A DNA stretch of 64,000 nucleotides from Streptomyces sp. SN-593 (GTDB lineage Bacteria > Actinomycetota > Actinomycetes > Streptomycetales > Streptomycetaceae), in assembly GCF_016756395.1 (NCBI RefSeq), contig NZ_AP018365.1, forward strand, positions 3,509,001 to 3,573,000, written 5' to 3'. Under the pieces are notes generated by a model, which saw only the letters and a program-made list of their open reading frames with translations, was not told the origin of the DNA and ran no database searches. Positions 9,341-17,950 of this stretch are shown piece after piece. Each line of letters starts with the position of its first letter. Within the stretch, counting starts at the first letter, position 1. The position numbers and the translations under genes were made by a program.

Positions 9341-9856
9341 ATGGACGACGTGCGCTGGCTGACCGACGAGGAGCAGGAGATCTGGCGGGCCTACATGACG
9401 TCGAGCGTGGAGTTCAACGCCTACGTCGACCGTCAGCTGCGCCGGGACTCCGGCATGCCGATGGCCTACTACGAGATCCTCGTGCGGCTGTCGGACGCGC
9501 CCGGACGGTGCCTGCGGATGAGTGAGCTGGCCGACGCGTCGCTGTCCTCCCGCAGCCGGCTGTCGCACGCCGTCTCCGCGCTGGAGAAGAACGGGTGGGT
9601 GCACCGGCGGCCCGCCGACGGGGACCGCCGGGGGTGGGTGTGCGCGTTGACCACGGCGGGGTTCGACGCGCTCGCGGCGGCCGCGCCCGGGCATGTCACG
9701 GCGGTACGCGAGCACCTGTTCGACGTGCTCACGACCGAGCAGTTGGCCGCGCTGCGGGAGATCGGGCGGGCGATCAGCGCGGGGTTGCGCAGCGAGTGCG
9801 AGACCGCTCGCGCGGAGGACGCGGGGGGGTGCGCGGCGGAGGAGGGTCCCTGCTGA
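9341..9856 (+). CDS. MarR family transcriptional regulator
   Basis: Predicted 171 residues with a winged-helix core: MPMAYYEILVRLSDAPG (helix 1-2 region), RMSELADASLSSRSRLSHAVSALEKNGWV (recognition helix) and the wing HRRPADGDRRGW. It is probably a dimeric repressor whose ligand is unknown. It is transcribed divergently from the YceI gene, and the intergenic TTGAA-N2-TTCAA palindrome is the likely operator. The C-terminal 20 residues (acidic, Gly/Cys-rich) are unlike the rest and probably disordered. Confidence 0.93.
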   Translation: MDDVRWLTDEEQEIWRAYMTSSVEFNAYVDRQLRRDSGMPMAYYEILVRLSDAPGRCLRMSELADASLSSRSRLSHAVSALEKNGWVHRRPADGDRRGWVCALTTAGFDALAAAAPGHVTAVREHLFDVLTTEQLAALREIGRAISAGLRSECETARAEDAGGCAAEEGPC

Positions 9857-9918
9857 GGTGGGGGCGGGGGCGGGTGGCGGTCAGGGGGTGCCCCTTGCGG
9901 CCCGCGTCCACCCGCGGG

Positions 9919-9963
9919 TGCGTGGTGGCTTGTCGCGCAGTTCCCCGCGCCCCTGGGGTGGGG
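9919..9963. repeat. Streptomyces-type intergenic repeat (degenerate)
   Basis: The stretch around TCGCGCAGTTCCCCGCGCCC in the convergent gap resembles a short GC-rich element I recall as widespread between Streptomyces genes, usually as an inverted repeat. Only one arm is clear here. It may act as a weak terminator for the flanking convergent genes. The identification is from memory. Confidence 0.4.
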
Positions 9964-9981
9964 AGCCCTGGGGGCCGGGGG

Positions 9982-11265
9982 TCAGAGGGAGCGGGTGGGC
10001 CAGTCGAGCAGTCGCGCGCCCAGCGCCGCCGTCTCCAGCGTGTACCGCTGCAACGCGTCGTCCGGGTCGAACCCGGTGAGCGATGCGATCCGTTCGAGCC
10101 GGTAGGACAGCGCCCGCACGCTGAGGTCGAGCCGCCGCGCGGCCTCCGCGTTGACGTACCCCGCCGCGGCGTACGCCGAGATCGTGTCGACGAGGGGCTG
10201 CGCGCCGCCGCGCGCGTGCACGAGCGGCCCGAGCACCGTCCGCACCAGGTCCGACATCGCCGCCCGGTCCCGCATCAGGACCGGGAAGACCAGCAGGTCC
10301 GCGGAGTTGAGCACGGACGCGGTCAGCCCGAGCCGCTCGGCGAGGTCCAGCGCGCTGAGCGCCTCCTCGTACGACCGGACCACGCCGGCCGCGCCGCTGT
10401 GCGGACGGCTGACGGCCACCCGCCCCGCCGCGGTGAGCTTGACGAAGGCGTCGAGGGCGGGCCGCTGCTCGGTGGGGGCCACGCACACCAGGCGGCCGTC
10501 CTTGGAGGCGACGAGCAGGTCGTGGTCGCCGAAGCGCCCGGCGAGTTCGCGCTCGACACGGCGCAGCAGCGGATGCGTCTCGCGGTACTCGTCACCGGCG
10601 GGCGGCGCGGCGACGGCCACCACGTGGCGGTCGGCCAGCCGCAGCCCGAACCCCTCGGCCTGCTCGGCGATCCGGCCCGGGTCGGTACGGCCGTACAGGA
10701 GGTCGTCGATGAAGGTCCGGCGGGCGGCCTCGGCGCGGCGCACCGCGTGCCGCTGGGCGCGTGCGTGCCCTTCGGCGAGGGCCGCGATCCCCGCCTCCAG
10801 CGCGGCGAACACCGCGCTGCCGACCTGGCGCAGTTCGCCCGCGTCGCGCGCGCCGGCCACGCCGGGCAGCCGCGGCCAGGCCAGCCGCGCCTCCGCGAGG
10901 TGGACGGCCGTCAGCTCGCGCAGCCCGAACCCGGAGTCGGCGGCGTGCTCGCCCAGCACCCGGCGGCTCTCCCGCTCGGCGCGGGTGAGGGTGCGGCAGC
11001 TTCGGGATATCTCGGCGAGCGTCTCGGGGAACCCGGCGACGAACTCGGGGGGCACGGCGCCGTCGCCGACGGTGTGCGCGCCGCCGCGGCCGGCCGCGGA
11101 ACGACCACCCGCGCCGTTCGCGCCGTTCGCACCACCCGCGGGTCCGGATCCGCCCGCGGGTCCGGATCCGCCGGCCGGTCCGGAGCCGCCTGCGCGCCTC
11201 CCGCTCTCCGGGTGGCCCGCCCCGCTTCCTGGGTGACCCGCTTGCCTACCCGCCCCCGACGACAC
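9982..11265 (-). CDS. PucR/CdaR-type helix-turn-helix regulator
   Basis: Predicted 427 residues from the GTG at 11265, chosen for a GAGGGGG ribosome site a few bases upstream; an ATG at 11397 would add 44 low-complexity residues. After a Gly/Pro-rich N-terminus come an all-helical region, a central GGDEF-like domain without an active-site motif, and a C-terminal PucR HTH (LSVRALSYRLERIASLTGFD) with the family ending ...LQRYTLETAALGARLL. This family senses small molecules and activates adjacent catabolic or secondary-metabolite genes. No target is obvious from the neighbours. Confidence 0.88.
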   Translation of the reverse strand: MSSGAGRQAGHPGSGAGHPESGRRAGGSGPAGGSGPAGGSGPAGGANGANGAGGRSAAGRGGAHTVGDGAVPPEFVAGFPETLAEISRSCRTLTRAERESRRVLGEHAADSGFGLRELTAVHLAEARLAWPRLPGVAGARDAGELRQVGSAVFAALEAGIAALAEGHARAQRHAVRRAEAARRTFIDDLLYGRTDPGRIAEQAEGFGLRLADRHVVAVAAPPAGDEYRETHPLLRRVERELAGRFGDHDLLVASKDGRLVCVAPTEQRPALDAFVKLTAAGRVAVSRPHSGAAGVVRSYEEALSALDLAERLGLTASVLNSADLLVFPVLMRDRAAMSDLVRTVLGPLVHARGGAQPLVDTISAYAAAGYVNAEAARRLDLSVRALSYRLERIASLTGFDPDDALQRYTLETAALGARLLDWPTRSL

Positions 11266-11441
11266 AACAGGCCCCCTCGTTCGCTTCCCGCACCCGGACG
11301 TCCTGAACGTACCAAGACTGCCGGGTCCCGGAAGCGGGGGGCCTGTCACGGGTGCGGGGGCCCGCCGGAGCGCGCGGAGCGCTTCGGGTGCCCGCACCGG
11401 AGTGCGGCGGTCGGCCGCGGGGGCCGGCGGCTCACGGCCGC

Positions 11442-11474
<33 letters not shown>

Positions 11475-11477
11475 GGT

Positions 11478-11513
11478 GTCACTTCACCGAGCCGGGTCAC
11501 TTCACCGAGCCGG
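11478..11513. repeat. 18-bp tandem duplication across the tatA stop codon
   Basis: GTCACTTCACCGAGCCGG occurs twice back to back. The copy at 11496-11513 encodes the last residues and the stop codon of TatA on the minus strand; the other copy lies just past the stop. The duplication leaves the protein unchanged. Confidence 0.9.
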
Positions 11514-11778
11514 TCGCGGGCTCCTGCGTCTTGGACTCGGTGGCCGTCACCACGTCGCTGGGGGTGATGGCGTCGGGAGCCGGGGTGGCGGAGGGGTTGG
11601 GCGTGCTGCCGGCGGACGTCGCGTCGTCGCTCTTCATCGCCTTCGCCTCGGACTTCAGGATGCGCATCGACTTGCCGAGACCGCGGGCGGCCTCAGGAAG
11701 CTTCTTCGAACCGAACAGCACGATGACGACGATCGCCACCACGATCAGGTGCCACGGCTCCAACCCGTTTCGCAACAT
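11497..11778 (-). CDS. tatA: Sec-independent translocase subunit TatA/TatE
   Basis: Predicted 93 residues with the TatA plan: a short N-terminus, one hydrophobic helix ([13 protein letters not shown]), the hinge [17 protein letters not shown] and an amphipathic helix, then a disordered acidic/Pro tail. TatA forms the protein-conducting pore for twin-arginine substrates in the cytoplasmic membrane. tatB/tatC are not adjacent, as is normal in streptomycetes. A GAGG ribosome site lies about 9 nt before the ATG. Confidence 0.95.
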   Translation of the reverse strand: MLRNGLEPWHLIVVAIVVIVLFGSKKLPEAARGLGKSMRILKSEAKAMKSDDATSAGSTPNPSATPAPDAITPSDVVTATESKTQEPATGSVK

Positions 11779-12096
11779 GGGATGATCCTCGTTTCGTTAT
11801 GGCCGACTCACAGCTCTCTAGTGTCGCATTGTCACCCGGCCACCCCTGCGGACGGATACCCGGGTACTCAAAGCATGCGCAAAAAGCGCGTGAACGGGAA
11901 GACCCAGCCGCCCTTTTCCCGCCTTCCGGACACCCCGGCCCGCAGCCGCCGCCCATCCCGTGACCTGCACGGACGGCCTCGTACGCGACCGCGCGGCGGG
12001 TTTCCGCACCGGCCTGCGACCGGCGGGACGAAAGCACCCGTACCGGACGCGCCCGAGCCGGCGCGGCCGTCCCGGACCGGGCCGATCGGACCGTCG
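11779..12096. other. Intergenic region upstream of tatA
   Basis: This 318-bp gap must contain the tatA promoter on the minus strand, but I see no convincing -35/-10 pair. There is a small hairpin GCGC-AAAAA-GCGC near 11878-11890. No small ORF with a good ribosome site is seen. Confidence 0.5.
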
Positions 12097-12429
12097 TCAG
12101 CCCCGCATCCCGACCGTCAGCAGCACCGCGCTGTCCTCCAGCGCCTCCAGGCCGTGCCGGGCGTGCGGCAGCACCAGCAGGTCCCCGGCCATCGCCTCCC
12201 AGGTGTCCGGCCCGCAGGTGAGGCGGACCCGGCCGCGCAGCACCTGGAGTGTCGCCTCGCCCGGGTTCTCGTGGTCGGCGAGCGCGGTCCGTTCGGTCAT
12301 CGCGATGAGCGTCTGGCGCAGCGCCTGCTCGTGGCCGCCGTAGACGGTCTCCGCGCTGCGCCCGTTGGAGGCGGCCGCGGCCTGGCGGAGGTGTTCGCGC
12401 ACCTGCGCGTCCAGCGAGAATTTACGCAT
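12097..12429 (-). CDS. Small cupin-domain protein
   Basis: Predicted 110 residues from the ATG at 12429. It has a single cupin fold: HENPGEATLQVLRGRVRL is motif 1-like, and MAGDLLVLPHARHGLEALEDSAVLLTV is motif 2. Histidines at motif 1 (DHENPGE) and motif 2 (PHARHGLE) could hold a metal. Such short cupins may be stress or signalling proteins or isomerases; the substrate is unknown. It is divergent from the AfsR-like SARP gene, and a SARP-type promoter pointing towards it lies about 170 bp upstream. Confidence 0.85.
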   Translation of the reverse strand: MRKFSLDAQVREHLRQAAAASNGRSAETVYGGHEQALRQTLIAMTERTALADHENPGEATLQVLRGRVRLTCGPDTWEAMAGDLLVLPHARHGLEALEDSAVLLTVGMRG

Positions 12430-12946
12430 GCGCCGAGTCTGGCAGCGCCCGGGCCCGGTGGCCGGGAACGCCATGCCCGCACCCGGGTGCCCGGCGGCAG
12501 GGGGGGCATGTGGGTCCGGCCGCGACACCGGTTGCCCCCGTTTCGCGGAAGGTGGGCTTCCACGCGCACCCGTGGCGGCCGGACCCGACCCCGTCATCAT
12601 GCGGAAGCCCGCCAACCGACCGCTAACATATGGCTAACGCTTCGTCCCCACCGCCCCCACCCGCTCTCACCAGCCTCTTTCCGTCCCCGTGGCCCCACCG
12701 GCGGCCCGCCCTCGCGGCACCCGGACGGTCCTACGGCGCCCCGCCCGCAACCCCGCGACGGCGGTGAGCGGTTCGCCGTCCCCGAGGACGCGTCCACCAC
12801 GGCGCGCCGCGAGGACGCGCACACGGGACCGGAACGCGGGAAGGCGACGCGGGAAGGACCCGCGGGGACGGCCCCCGCGAAGCGGCGCGACCTCGGCCCG
12901 GCACCGCGGGACCGCCCGCGACTGATCCGGCCAGGGAGGCCCACGG
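12430..12946. other. Long divergent intergenic region cupin/SARP
   Basis: This 517-bp gap between two divergent genes is less GC-rich around 12595-12640, where the phased heptamer site lies (separate entry). Open frames here have no ribosome site or recognisable product, so it is treated as regulatory DNA. Confidence 0.6.
12596..12638 (-). promoter_or_regulatory. SARP-type binding site and -10 box
   Basis: Three heptamers with an 11-bp pitch, CGCCAAC (12610-12616), CGCTAAC (12621-12627) and GGCTAAC (12632-12638), are separated by 4-bp spacers. Read on the minus strand, the last repeat ends 8 bp before CATGAT (12596-12601), one mismatch from TATGAT. This is the layout known for promoters activated by AfsR/ActII-ORF4 family proteins, in which phased repeats replace the -35 box. 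It points towards the cupin gene and lies 309 bp before the AfsR-like gene at 12947. Confidence 0.7.
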
Positions 12947-15900
12947 ATGCGGTTCGGCCTGCTCGGCACGGTCACGGTCGTCGCCGACGGCGACCCGGGC
13001 GGCGACGGCTCCGGCGGCAGCGGCGGCGGGCTGCCGCGCCCGGTCGGGTCGGCGAAGGTCCGGGCCCTGCTCGCCGCGCTGCTGGCCACGCCCGGCCGGG
13101 CGGTGCCGCTGCGCCACCTGAAGTCCGCGCTGTGGGGAGACGCCCCGCCCACCACCGCCACCGCGTCCCTGCACAACCACGTCGCCCGGCTGCGCCGGGT
13201 GCTGCACGAGGAGGGCCAGGACGGCTCCCGGCTGCGCGCCGCCCCGCCCGGCTACGTGCTGGACATCGCCGACGGCGAGTTCGACGTCTGGATCTTCCTC
13301 GGGCACCACGCGGCCGCCCGCACCGCGCACCGCGCCGGCGACTGGCACGCGGTGCTCGACGAGTGCGGCGCCGCGCTGGCGCTGTGGCGCGGCGAACCGC
13401 TGTCGGACGTGCCGCTGCGCTCCGACGTGCTGCGGGCGCTCGCCGCGCACCTCACCGAGGCCCGGCTGCTCACCCTGGAGTGGCGGTTCGCCGCGGAACT
13501 GGCGCTCGGCAGGCACCAGGGCATGGCCGCGGAGCTGGCCGGCCTGGCCGCCGCGCACCCGCTGCGCGAGACCTTCCACCGGCAGCTCATGCTCGCGCTG
13601 CACCGCACCCACCGGCAGGCGGAGGCGCTGGCCGTCTACCACCGGCTGCGCCGAACCCTGGTCGAGGAGCTGGGCGTGGAGCCCGACTCCGCGGTGCAGG
13701 CCACCTACCAGGAGATCCTGGCCGAGCCGCCCTCCGCCAGGCTCGCCCCCGGCGGCCCGTCCGGCGGTACGGCCGGCGGCCCGCGAGGCCGTACGGGCAC
13801 GACGCGGCCCGGCGGTGCGGACGGCGGTGCGGACGGGGACGCGGCCGGGGATGCGGCCGACGGCACGGGCGGGAGTACGGGCAGCGGTACGGGCACGGGT
13901 GGGACGGCTCCGCGCCGGGCCGAGCGCGCGGGCGCCGCGGTGGACACGGACTCGGGCGGGCCCCTGCCCCCGGCCGCGCCGGTCGGACCCGGACCCGTAC
14001 CCGCGGACGGGCCCGCGGCCGGACCCGCGGCCGGCGACGCACCCGTGACCGTAGGACCGCGCGCTCCGGCGCCGGAGGGCGGCGGGGCCTCGGCCGGCGA
14101 CGCCGTCCCCGCCGTTCGCCCCCGTCCCGCGCCCGCCCAGCTCCCGCCGGACACTCCGGACTTCACCGGGCGGAGCAGCGAACTCGACACCCTGCTTGCG
14201 GCGTTGCGCGGGAGCCGGGCAGAGTGCGGCCCGCGCGTCGCCGTGGTCTCGGGCATGGGCGGGGTGGGCAAGACCGCGCTCGCGGTCCGGGCGGCGCACC
14301 TGTTGCGGTCGGAGTTCCCCGACGGCCAGCTCTACGCGGACCTGCGCGGTTTCGGCGCCGGCGACGCCCGCGACCCCGCCGACCTGCTGGCCCGCTTCCT
14401 CGGCGACCTCGCCGCCGACGGCCAGCCGCCGCCCGCGGACCCCGACGACCGGGCGGTGGTGTGGCGCGACGCGCTGCACGGCCGGCGGGTGCTGCTGATG
14501 CTGGACAACGCCGGCGACGCGGCCCAGGTGACGCCGCTGCTGCCGGGCGGAGGCGGCAGCGCGGTGCTGGTCACCAGCCGGCGGGCCCTCGGCGAGCTGC
14601 CCGGCGCCGCCCGGCTGGCGCTGGAGCCGCTGCCGGCGCCGGAGCAGCGGGAGTTGCTGGTCGCGCTGTGCGGCAGGCAGCGGGTGGCGGCGGAACCCGA
14701 GGCCGCGGAAGGGGTGTTGGCCGCGTGCGGCGGCCTGCCGCTGGCGCTGCGGATCGCCGGCGCGCGCATGGCGGCGCGCCCCCACTGGCCGCTGAGCGCG
14801 CTCGCCGAGCGCCTCGACGCCCCGGCAGGCTCGCGGCTGCACGCCCTGTCCACCGGCGGGCTCGCGGTGCAGGACACCTTCGCGATGAGCTACGTGGCGA
14901 TGCGGGACAGCCCGCTCGCCGCGGACCGCGCGGCGGCCGGCGCGTTCCGGACGCTGGGGGCCTGGCCGGGGCACGGCCTGGACTCGCCGGCGGCCGCCGC
15001 GCTGCTCGGGCAGGGCTCCGCGGCGGCCGCCGACGACCTCCTGGAAGCACTGGTGGACGCGCACCTGCTGGAGGCGCCCCGGCCGGGCCGCTACGGCTTC
15101 CACGACCTGGTCGGCGAGTACGCGGCGGTCTGCGCGCGCGGCGAACTCACCGCGGCCGAGCGCCGGTCCGCGCTGCGCCGGATCACCGTCTGGTACGCCG
15201 CCACGGTCGCCTCCTCGCTGGCCGTCCTCGCCCCCGAGGGGCACCCGTTGCCGCCGCTCGACGAGCAACCGGTGCTGCCGGCGCCGGAGTTCACCGGCGA
15301 CGAGGAGGCGCTGCACTGGTGCGTGCGCGAACTGCCCGCGATCAGGCTGGCGATCACCACCGCAGTCGCGTGCGGCTGGCCCGACATCGCCTGGCGCACC
15401 GCGGCCGGGCTGTTCGGCTACGCACAGGCGTACTGGTGGACCGGCGAGTGGACCGCCTGCCTGGAGGAGGCGATGGCCTGCGTCACCGCGCACGGCGACG
15501 TGCTCGGCCAGGGCTGGATGCACAGCCGCCTCGGCGTCGCGCACGGCATGGCCGAGCGGTACGAGGTGAGCCTGGAGCACCTGCACGCCGCCCGCGCCCG
15601 CTTCGAGGCGGCCGGCGACCTGCACGGGGTCGCCGCGATCCTCACCAACCTCACCGCCCTGCACCGCTGCACCGGCGAGTACGGCCTCGCGCTGGAGTAC
15701 GGCCGGCGCTCGCTCGCCCTGCACCGCTCGCTCGGCGCGGTCGACCGGGTGGCCACGGTGCTGGGCAACCTCGGCGACACCCACCTGTTCGTGGGCGACC
15801 CGGTGGCCGCCGAGCAGTGCTTCCGCGAGGCGCTCGCGGCCTGGCGCGCCCGCGGCTCGCTGACCAGCATCGCCCGCACCCTCACCAGCCTCGCCGAGGC

Positions 15901-16162
15901 CCGGCTGGCGCTGGGGCGTCCCGCCGAGGCCGTACGGGCCCTCACCGAGACGCTCGCGCTGCTGGACCGGCTCGGCGACCGCGCCACCGCGGCGGACGCC
16001 CTGGAGGTCCTGGGCCGCGCCCACCTGGCGCGCGGCGATCGCGCGGCGGCCCGGGCCTGCTGGCAGGAGGCCCTCGGCCTGGCCCGCGCCCACCACCTGC
16101 CGGTGGAGGAGGAGGCGGTGCTGCGCGGGCTGGCCGGGCTGGAACCCGGCGGCACGGCGTAG
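12947..16162 (+). CDS. AfsR-like SARP regulator with NB-ARC and TPR domains
   Basis: Predicted 1071 residues. Domains in order: an N-terminal OmpR-like winged helix (MRFGLLGTVTVVADG, then LLAALLATPGRAVPLRHL); a bacterial transcriptional activation (BTAD) domain to about residue 265; a Gly/Thr/Pro-rich linker (about 265-390); an NB-ARC ATPase with Walker A GMGGVGKTAL near 440; and C-terminal tetratricopeptide repeats (about 800-1060). This is the layout of AfsR, a pleiotropic activator of antibiotic genes. It is monocistronic between long gaps. The phased heptamers at 12596-12638 may be its own target. It is 25 kb from the biosynthetic cluster, so a pleiotropic role is likelier than a pathway-specific one. 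Confidence 0.93.
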   Translation: MRFGLLGTVTVVADGDPGGDGSGGSGGGLPRPVGSAKVRALLAALLATPGRAVPLRHLKSALWGDAPPTTATASLHNHVARLRRVLHEEGQDGSRLRAAPPGYVLDIADGEFDVWIFLGHHAAARTAHRAGDWHAVLDECGAALALWRGEPLSDVPLRSDVLRALAAHLTEARLLTLEWRFAAELALGRHQGMAAELAGLAAAHPLRETFHRQLMLALHRTHRQAEALAVYHRLRRTLVEELGVEPDSAVQATYQEILAEPPSARLAPGGPSGGTAGGPRGRTGTTRPGGADGGADGDAAGDAADGTGGSTGSGTGTGGTAPRRAERAGAAVDTDSGGPLPPAAPVGPGPVPADGPAAGPAAGDAPVTVGPRAPAPEGGGASAGDAVPAVRPRPAPAQLPPDTPDFTGRSSELDTLLAALRGSRAECGPRVAVVSGMGGVGKTALAVRAAHLLRSEFPDGQLYADLRGFGAGDARDPADLLARFLGDLAADGQPPPADPDDRAVVWRDALHGRRVLLMLDNAGDAAQVTPLLPGGGGSAVLVTSRRALGELPGAARLALEPLPAPEQRELLVALCGRQRVAAEPEAAEGVLAACGGLPLALRIAGARMAARPHWPLSALAERLDAPAGSRLHALSTGGLAVQDTFAMSYVAMRDSPLAADRAAAGAFRTLGAWPGHGLDSPAAAALLGQGSAAAADDLLEALVDAHLLEAPRPGRYGFHDLVGEYAAVCARGELTAAERRSALRRITVWYAATVASSLAVLAPEGHPLPPLDEQPVLPAPEFTGDEEALHWCVRELPAIRLAITTAVACGWPDIAWRTAAGLFGYAQAYWWTGEWTACLEEAMACVTAHGDVLGQGWMHSRLGVAHGMAERYEVSLEHLHAARARFEAAGDLHGVAAILTNLTALHRCTGEYGLALEYGRRSLALHRSLGAVDRVATVLGNLGDTHLFVGDPVAAEQCFREALAAWRARGSLTSIARTLTSLAEARLALGRPAEAVRALTETLALLDRLGDRATAADALEVLGRAHLARGDRAAARACWQEALGLARAHHLPVEEEAVLRGLAGLEPGGTA

Positions 16163-16186
16163 GGCCGAAGGCCGCCGGGCCCCTCG

Positions 16187-16203
16187 GTGCGGCGCTGCCG
16201 CAC
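16187..16203 (+). terminator. Hairpin downstream of the AfsR-like gene
   Basis: GTGCGGC-GCT-GCCGCAC forms a 7-bp perfect stem 25 bp after the stop codon. There is no T-run. It is a plausible but short terminator. Confidence 0.45.
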
Positions 16204-16242
16204 GGGGCGGGCCGGGTACGGGAACGGTCCCCGCGTCCGGGC

Positions 16243-16296
16243 GATCGGCCGGGGACCGGCCGGGGATCGGCCGGGGACCGGACGGGGATCGGACGG
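16243..16296. repeat. Five imperfect 11-bp tandem repeats
   Basis: Units of the form A(T/C)CGG(C/A)CGGGG follow each other five times in the convergent gap after the AfsR-like gene. The 11-bp period resembles one helical turn, but the units lack the 4-bp AT-rich spacers of SARP sites. Simple-repeat expansion is the easiest explanation. Confidence 0.7.
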
Positions 16297-16379
16297 GACC
16301 GGCCGAAGGTCGACCGGGAACCGGACGGGAAGCCGGCCGGAGAAGAGATCGGCCGGCCCGCTCCCGCCACGCGGCCGGC

Positions 16380-16646
16380 TCAGACCTGCATGTCGGCCGG
16401 CACCGCGGCCAGCGCCTCCTGGATCGCGGCGACCAGGTCGCGCGCCGACTGCGCGGTCAACTCCAGCGCCACCCGGGCGTTCGGGCCCTTGGCCGGGTTG
16501 GCGAAGTCGATGTTCAGTGTGTGCTCGGCCATCGCGTGGACCGGGTGGTCGAAGTAGACGGTCACGTCACTGACGTGGAACCACGAGCCGTTCGGGCCCT
16601 TGGCGCTGCCGTCGACGGCGTCCTTGACGGTGGTGTAGGTGCACAT
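16380..16646 (-). CDS. DUF6295 family small protein
   Basis: Predicted 88 residues, beginning MCTYTTVKDAVDGSAKG and containing FDHPVHAMAEHTLNIDF and ARVALELTAQSARDL. I recognise this pattern as the DUF6295 family of actinobacteria; the function is unknown. It is the last gene of a two-gene unit, starting 6 nt after the dienelactone hydrolase stop, so the two are co-transcribed under the divergent MarR regulator. Confidence 0.8.
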   Translation of the reverse strand: MCTYTTVKDAVDGSAKGPNGSWFHVSDVTVYFDHPVHAMAEHTLNIDFANPAKGPNARVALELTAQSARDLVAAIQEALAAVPADMQV

Positions 16647-16652
16647 GGCCGG

Positions 16653-17441
16653 TCAGCTCCCCTGCCCGCCGGCCAGGTGCCGGCCGAAGAACTCCTCGAT
16701 CCGCTCCCAGCCGTCGTTCGCCGCGGCGACGTCGTACCGGGGCCGGTTCACCGCGAAGAAGCCGTGACCGGCTCCCGGGTAGTTGTGGAACTCGAACGTC
16801 TTGTCCGCCTCGGTGAGCAGGCTGCCGAGTTCCGCGACCTCGGCCGGGCTCGGGTGGGCGTCCTCCTCGCCGAAGAGGCCGAGCAGCGGGGCGCGCAGGT
16901 CCGGCAGCCGGTCGACCAGGTTGGTGACCTTGAGCGTGGCCCCCTCGGGCACCGTGCCGGTCACGTAGGCGCCGTAGCAGTCGACGACCGCGTCCAGGTC
17001 GGTGGAGCAGCCGGCGAGCACCGCCTGGCGGCCGCCCGAGCAGTGGCCGATGACGCCCACCCGGCCGTTGGAGGTGGGCAGCGCCCGCAGGTAGGCGGCC
17101 GCGCCGGCCACGTCGCCGACCAGCCGCTCGTCGGGCACGCCGCCCTGCGCGCGGGCCACGGCGGCCGCGTCGTCGGGCGCGGCGCCGGGCGCCTCGCGCG
17201 TGTAGAGGTTGGGGCAGACCGCGTCGTAGCCCAGCTCCGCGAAGCGCCGGACCATCTCCTTGGTCTGCCGGTCGTACCCGGGCAGGTGGTGGATGACCAC
17301 GACACCGCCGCGGCGGGCGTCGCCCTCCGGCCGGGCGAGGTACGCCTCGATCTCGTCGCCGCCGTGGCCGGCGAGAAAGACGGTGGTCGCCGTCAACGAA
17401 CCGCTGGGGGAAGCAGAAGGGGAATCACTCACGAGCGTCAC
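16653..17441 (-). CDS. Dienelactone hydrolase family protein
   Basis: Predicted 262 residues, alpha/beta hydrolase fold. The nucleophile elbow is GHCSGG (Ser in the place of the Cys of classical dienelactone hydrolase), with an acid in FGEEDAHPS and His in GAGHGFF, so a Ser-Asp-His triad is likely. The family hydrolyses enol-lactones or esters in aromatic catabolism; the substrate here is unknown. The gene is divergent from a MarR-type regulator and followed closely by a DUF6295 gene, a layout typical of a ligand-inducible detoxification operon. Confidence 0.92.
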   Translation of the reverse strand: MTLVSDSPSASPSGSLTATTVFLAGHGGDEIEAYLARPEGDARRGGVVVIHHLPGYDRQTKEMVRRFAELGYDAVCPNLYTREAPGAAPDDAAAVARAQGGVPDERLVGDVAGAAAYLRALPTSNGRVGVIGHCSGGRQAVLAGCSTDLDAVVDCYGAYVTGTVPEGATLKVTNLVDRLPDLRAPLLGLFGEEDAHPSPAEVAELGSLLTEADKTFEFHNYPGAGHGFFAVNRPRYDVAAANDGWERIEEFFGRHLAGGQGS

Positions 17442-17458
17442 CTATACCATAAGGCTGG

Positions 17459-17475
17459 ACTGATCAGTTTATACT
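17459..17475. promoter_or_regulatory. Palindrome and -10 box in the hydrolase/MarR intergenic region
   Basis: ACTGATCAGT (17459-17468) is a perfect 10-bp palindrome in the 41-bp divergent gap and is the best operator candidate. TATACT (17470-17475) is a good -10 hexamer for the plus strand, with the ATG only 7 nt further on. The MarR mRNA may therefore be leaderless or nearly so. Confidence 0.55.
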
Positions 17476-17482
17476 GAAGATC

Positions 17483-17950
17483 ATGTCATCATCCGGCGGC
17501 CCGCCGCCCACCGGCCCACCTCCCGCCGGCCCGGCCCGTATCGCCACGGACCTGCGGGCCGCCCTCGGTCCGCTGGCCCGGCGGCTGCGCACCGTGAAGC
17601 CGGACGGCGAGTTGACCCTCTCCCAGACCTCGGCACTGGTCCTGCTGGACCGGGAGGGCCCGGCCACCGCGTCCGAACTGGCCGCGCGCGAGGGGATCAG
17701 ACCGCAGTCGATGGGCACGATCGTCGGGGTGCTGGCCGAACGCGGCCTGGTCGCCCGCACACCCGACCCGGACGACGGCCGCCGGATCGTCGTCTCGCTC
17801 ACCCCCGCCGGCCGCGAGGGGCTGCACGGCGCCCGCCGCGAGCGCGCCCGCCGGCTCACCCTCGCCATCGAGGACGAGCTCACCCCCCACGAGCAAGAGC
17901 AGTTGGCGGCCGCGATCCCGCTGCTGGAGAGGATCACCCGACGTGTCTGA
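17483..17950 (+). CDS. MarR family transcriptional regulator
   Basis: Predicted 155 residues with a winged helix: TLSQTSALVLLDREGPATASELAAREGIRPQSMGTIVGVLAERGLVARTPDPDDGRR. The gene ends 8 nt inside the downstream MFS gene, so the two are translationally coupled, and it is divergent from the hydrolase operon. It is probably a repressor of both, responding to a compound that is both hydrolysed and exported. No Shine-Dalgarno sequence is clear, and a -10 box lies right before the ATG. Confidence 0.93.
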   Translation: MSSSGGPPPTGPPPAGPARIATDLRAALGPLARRLRTVKPDGELTLSQTSALVLLDREGPATASELAAREGIRPQSMGTIVGVLAERGLVARTPDPDDGRRIVVSLTPAGREGLHGARRERARRLTLAIEDELTPHEQEQLAAAIPLLERITRRV

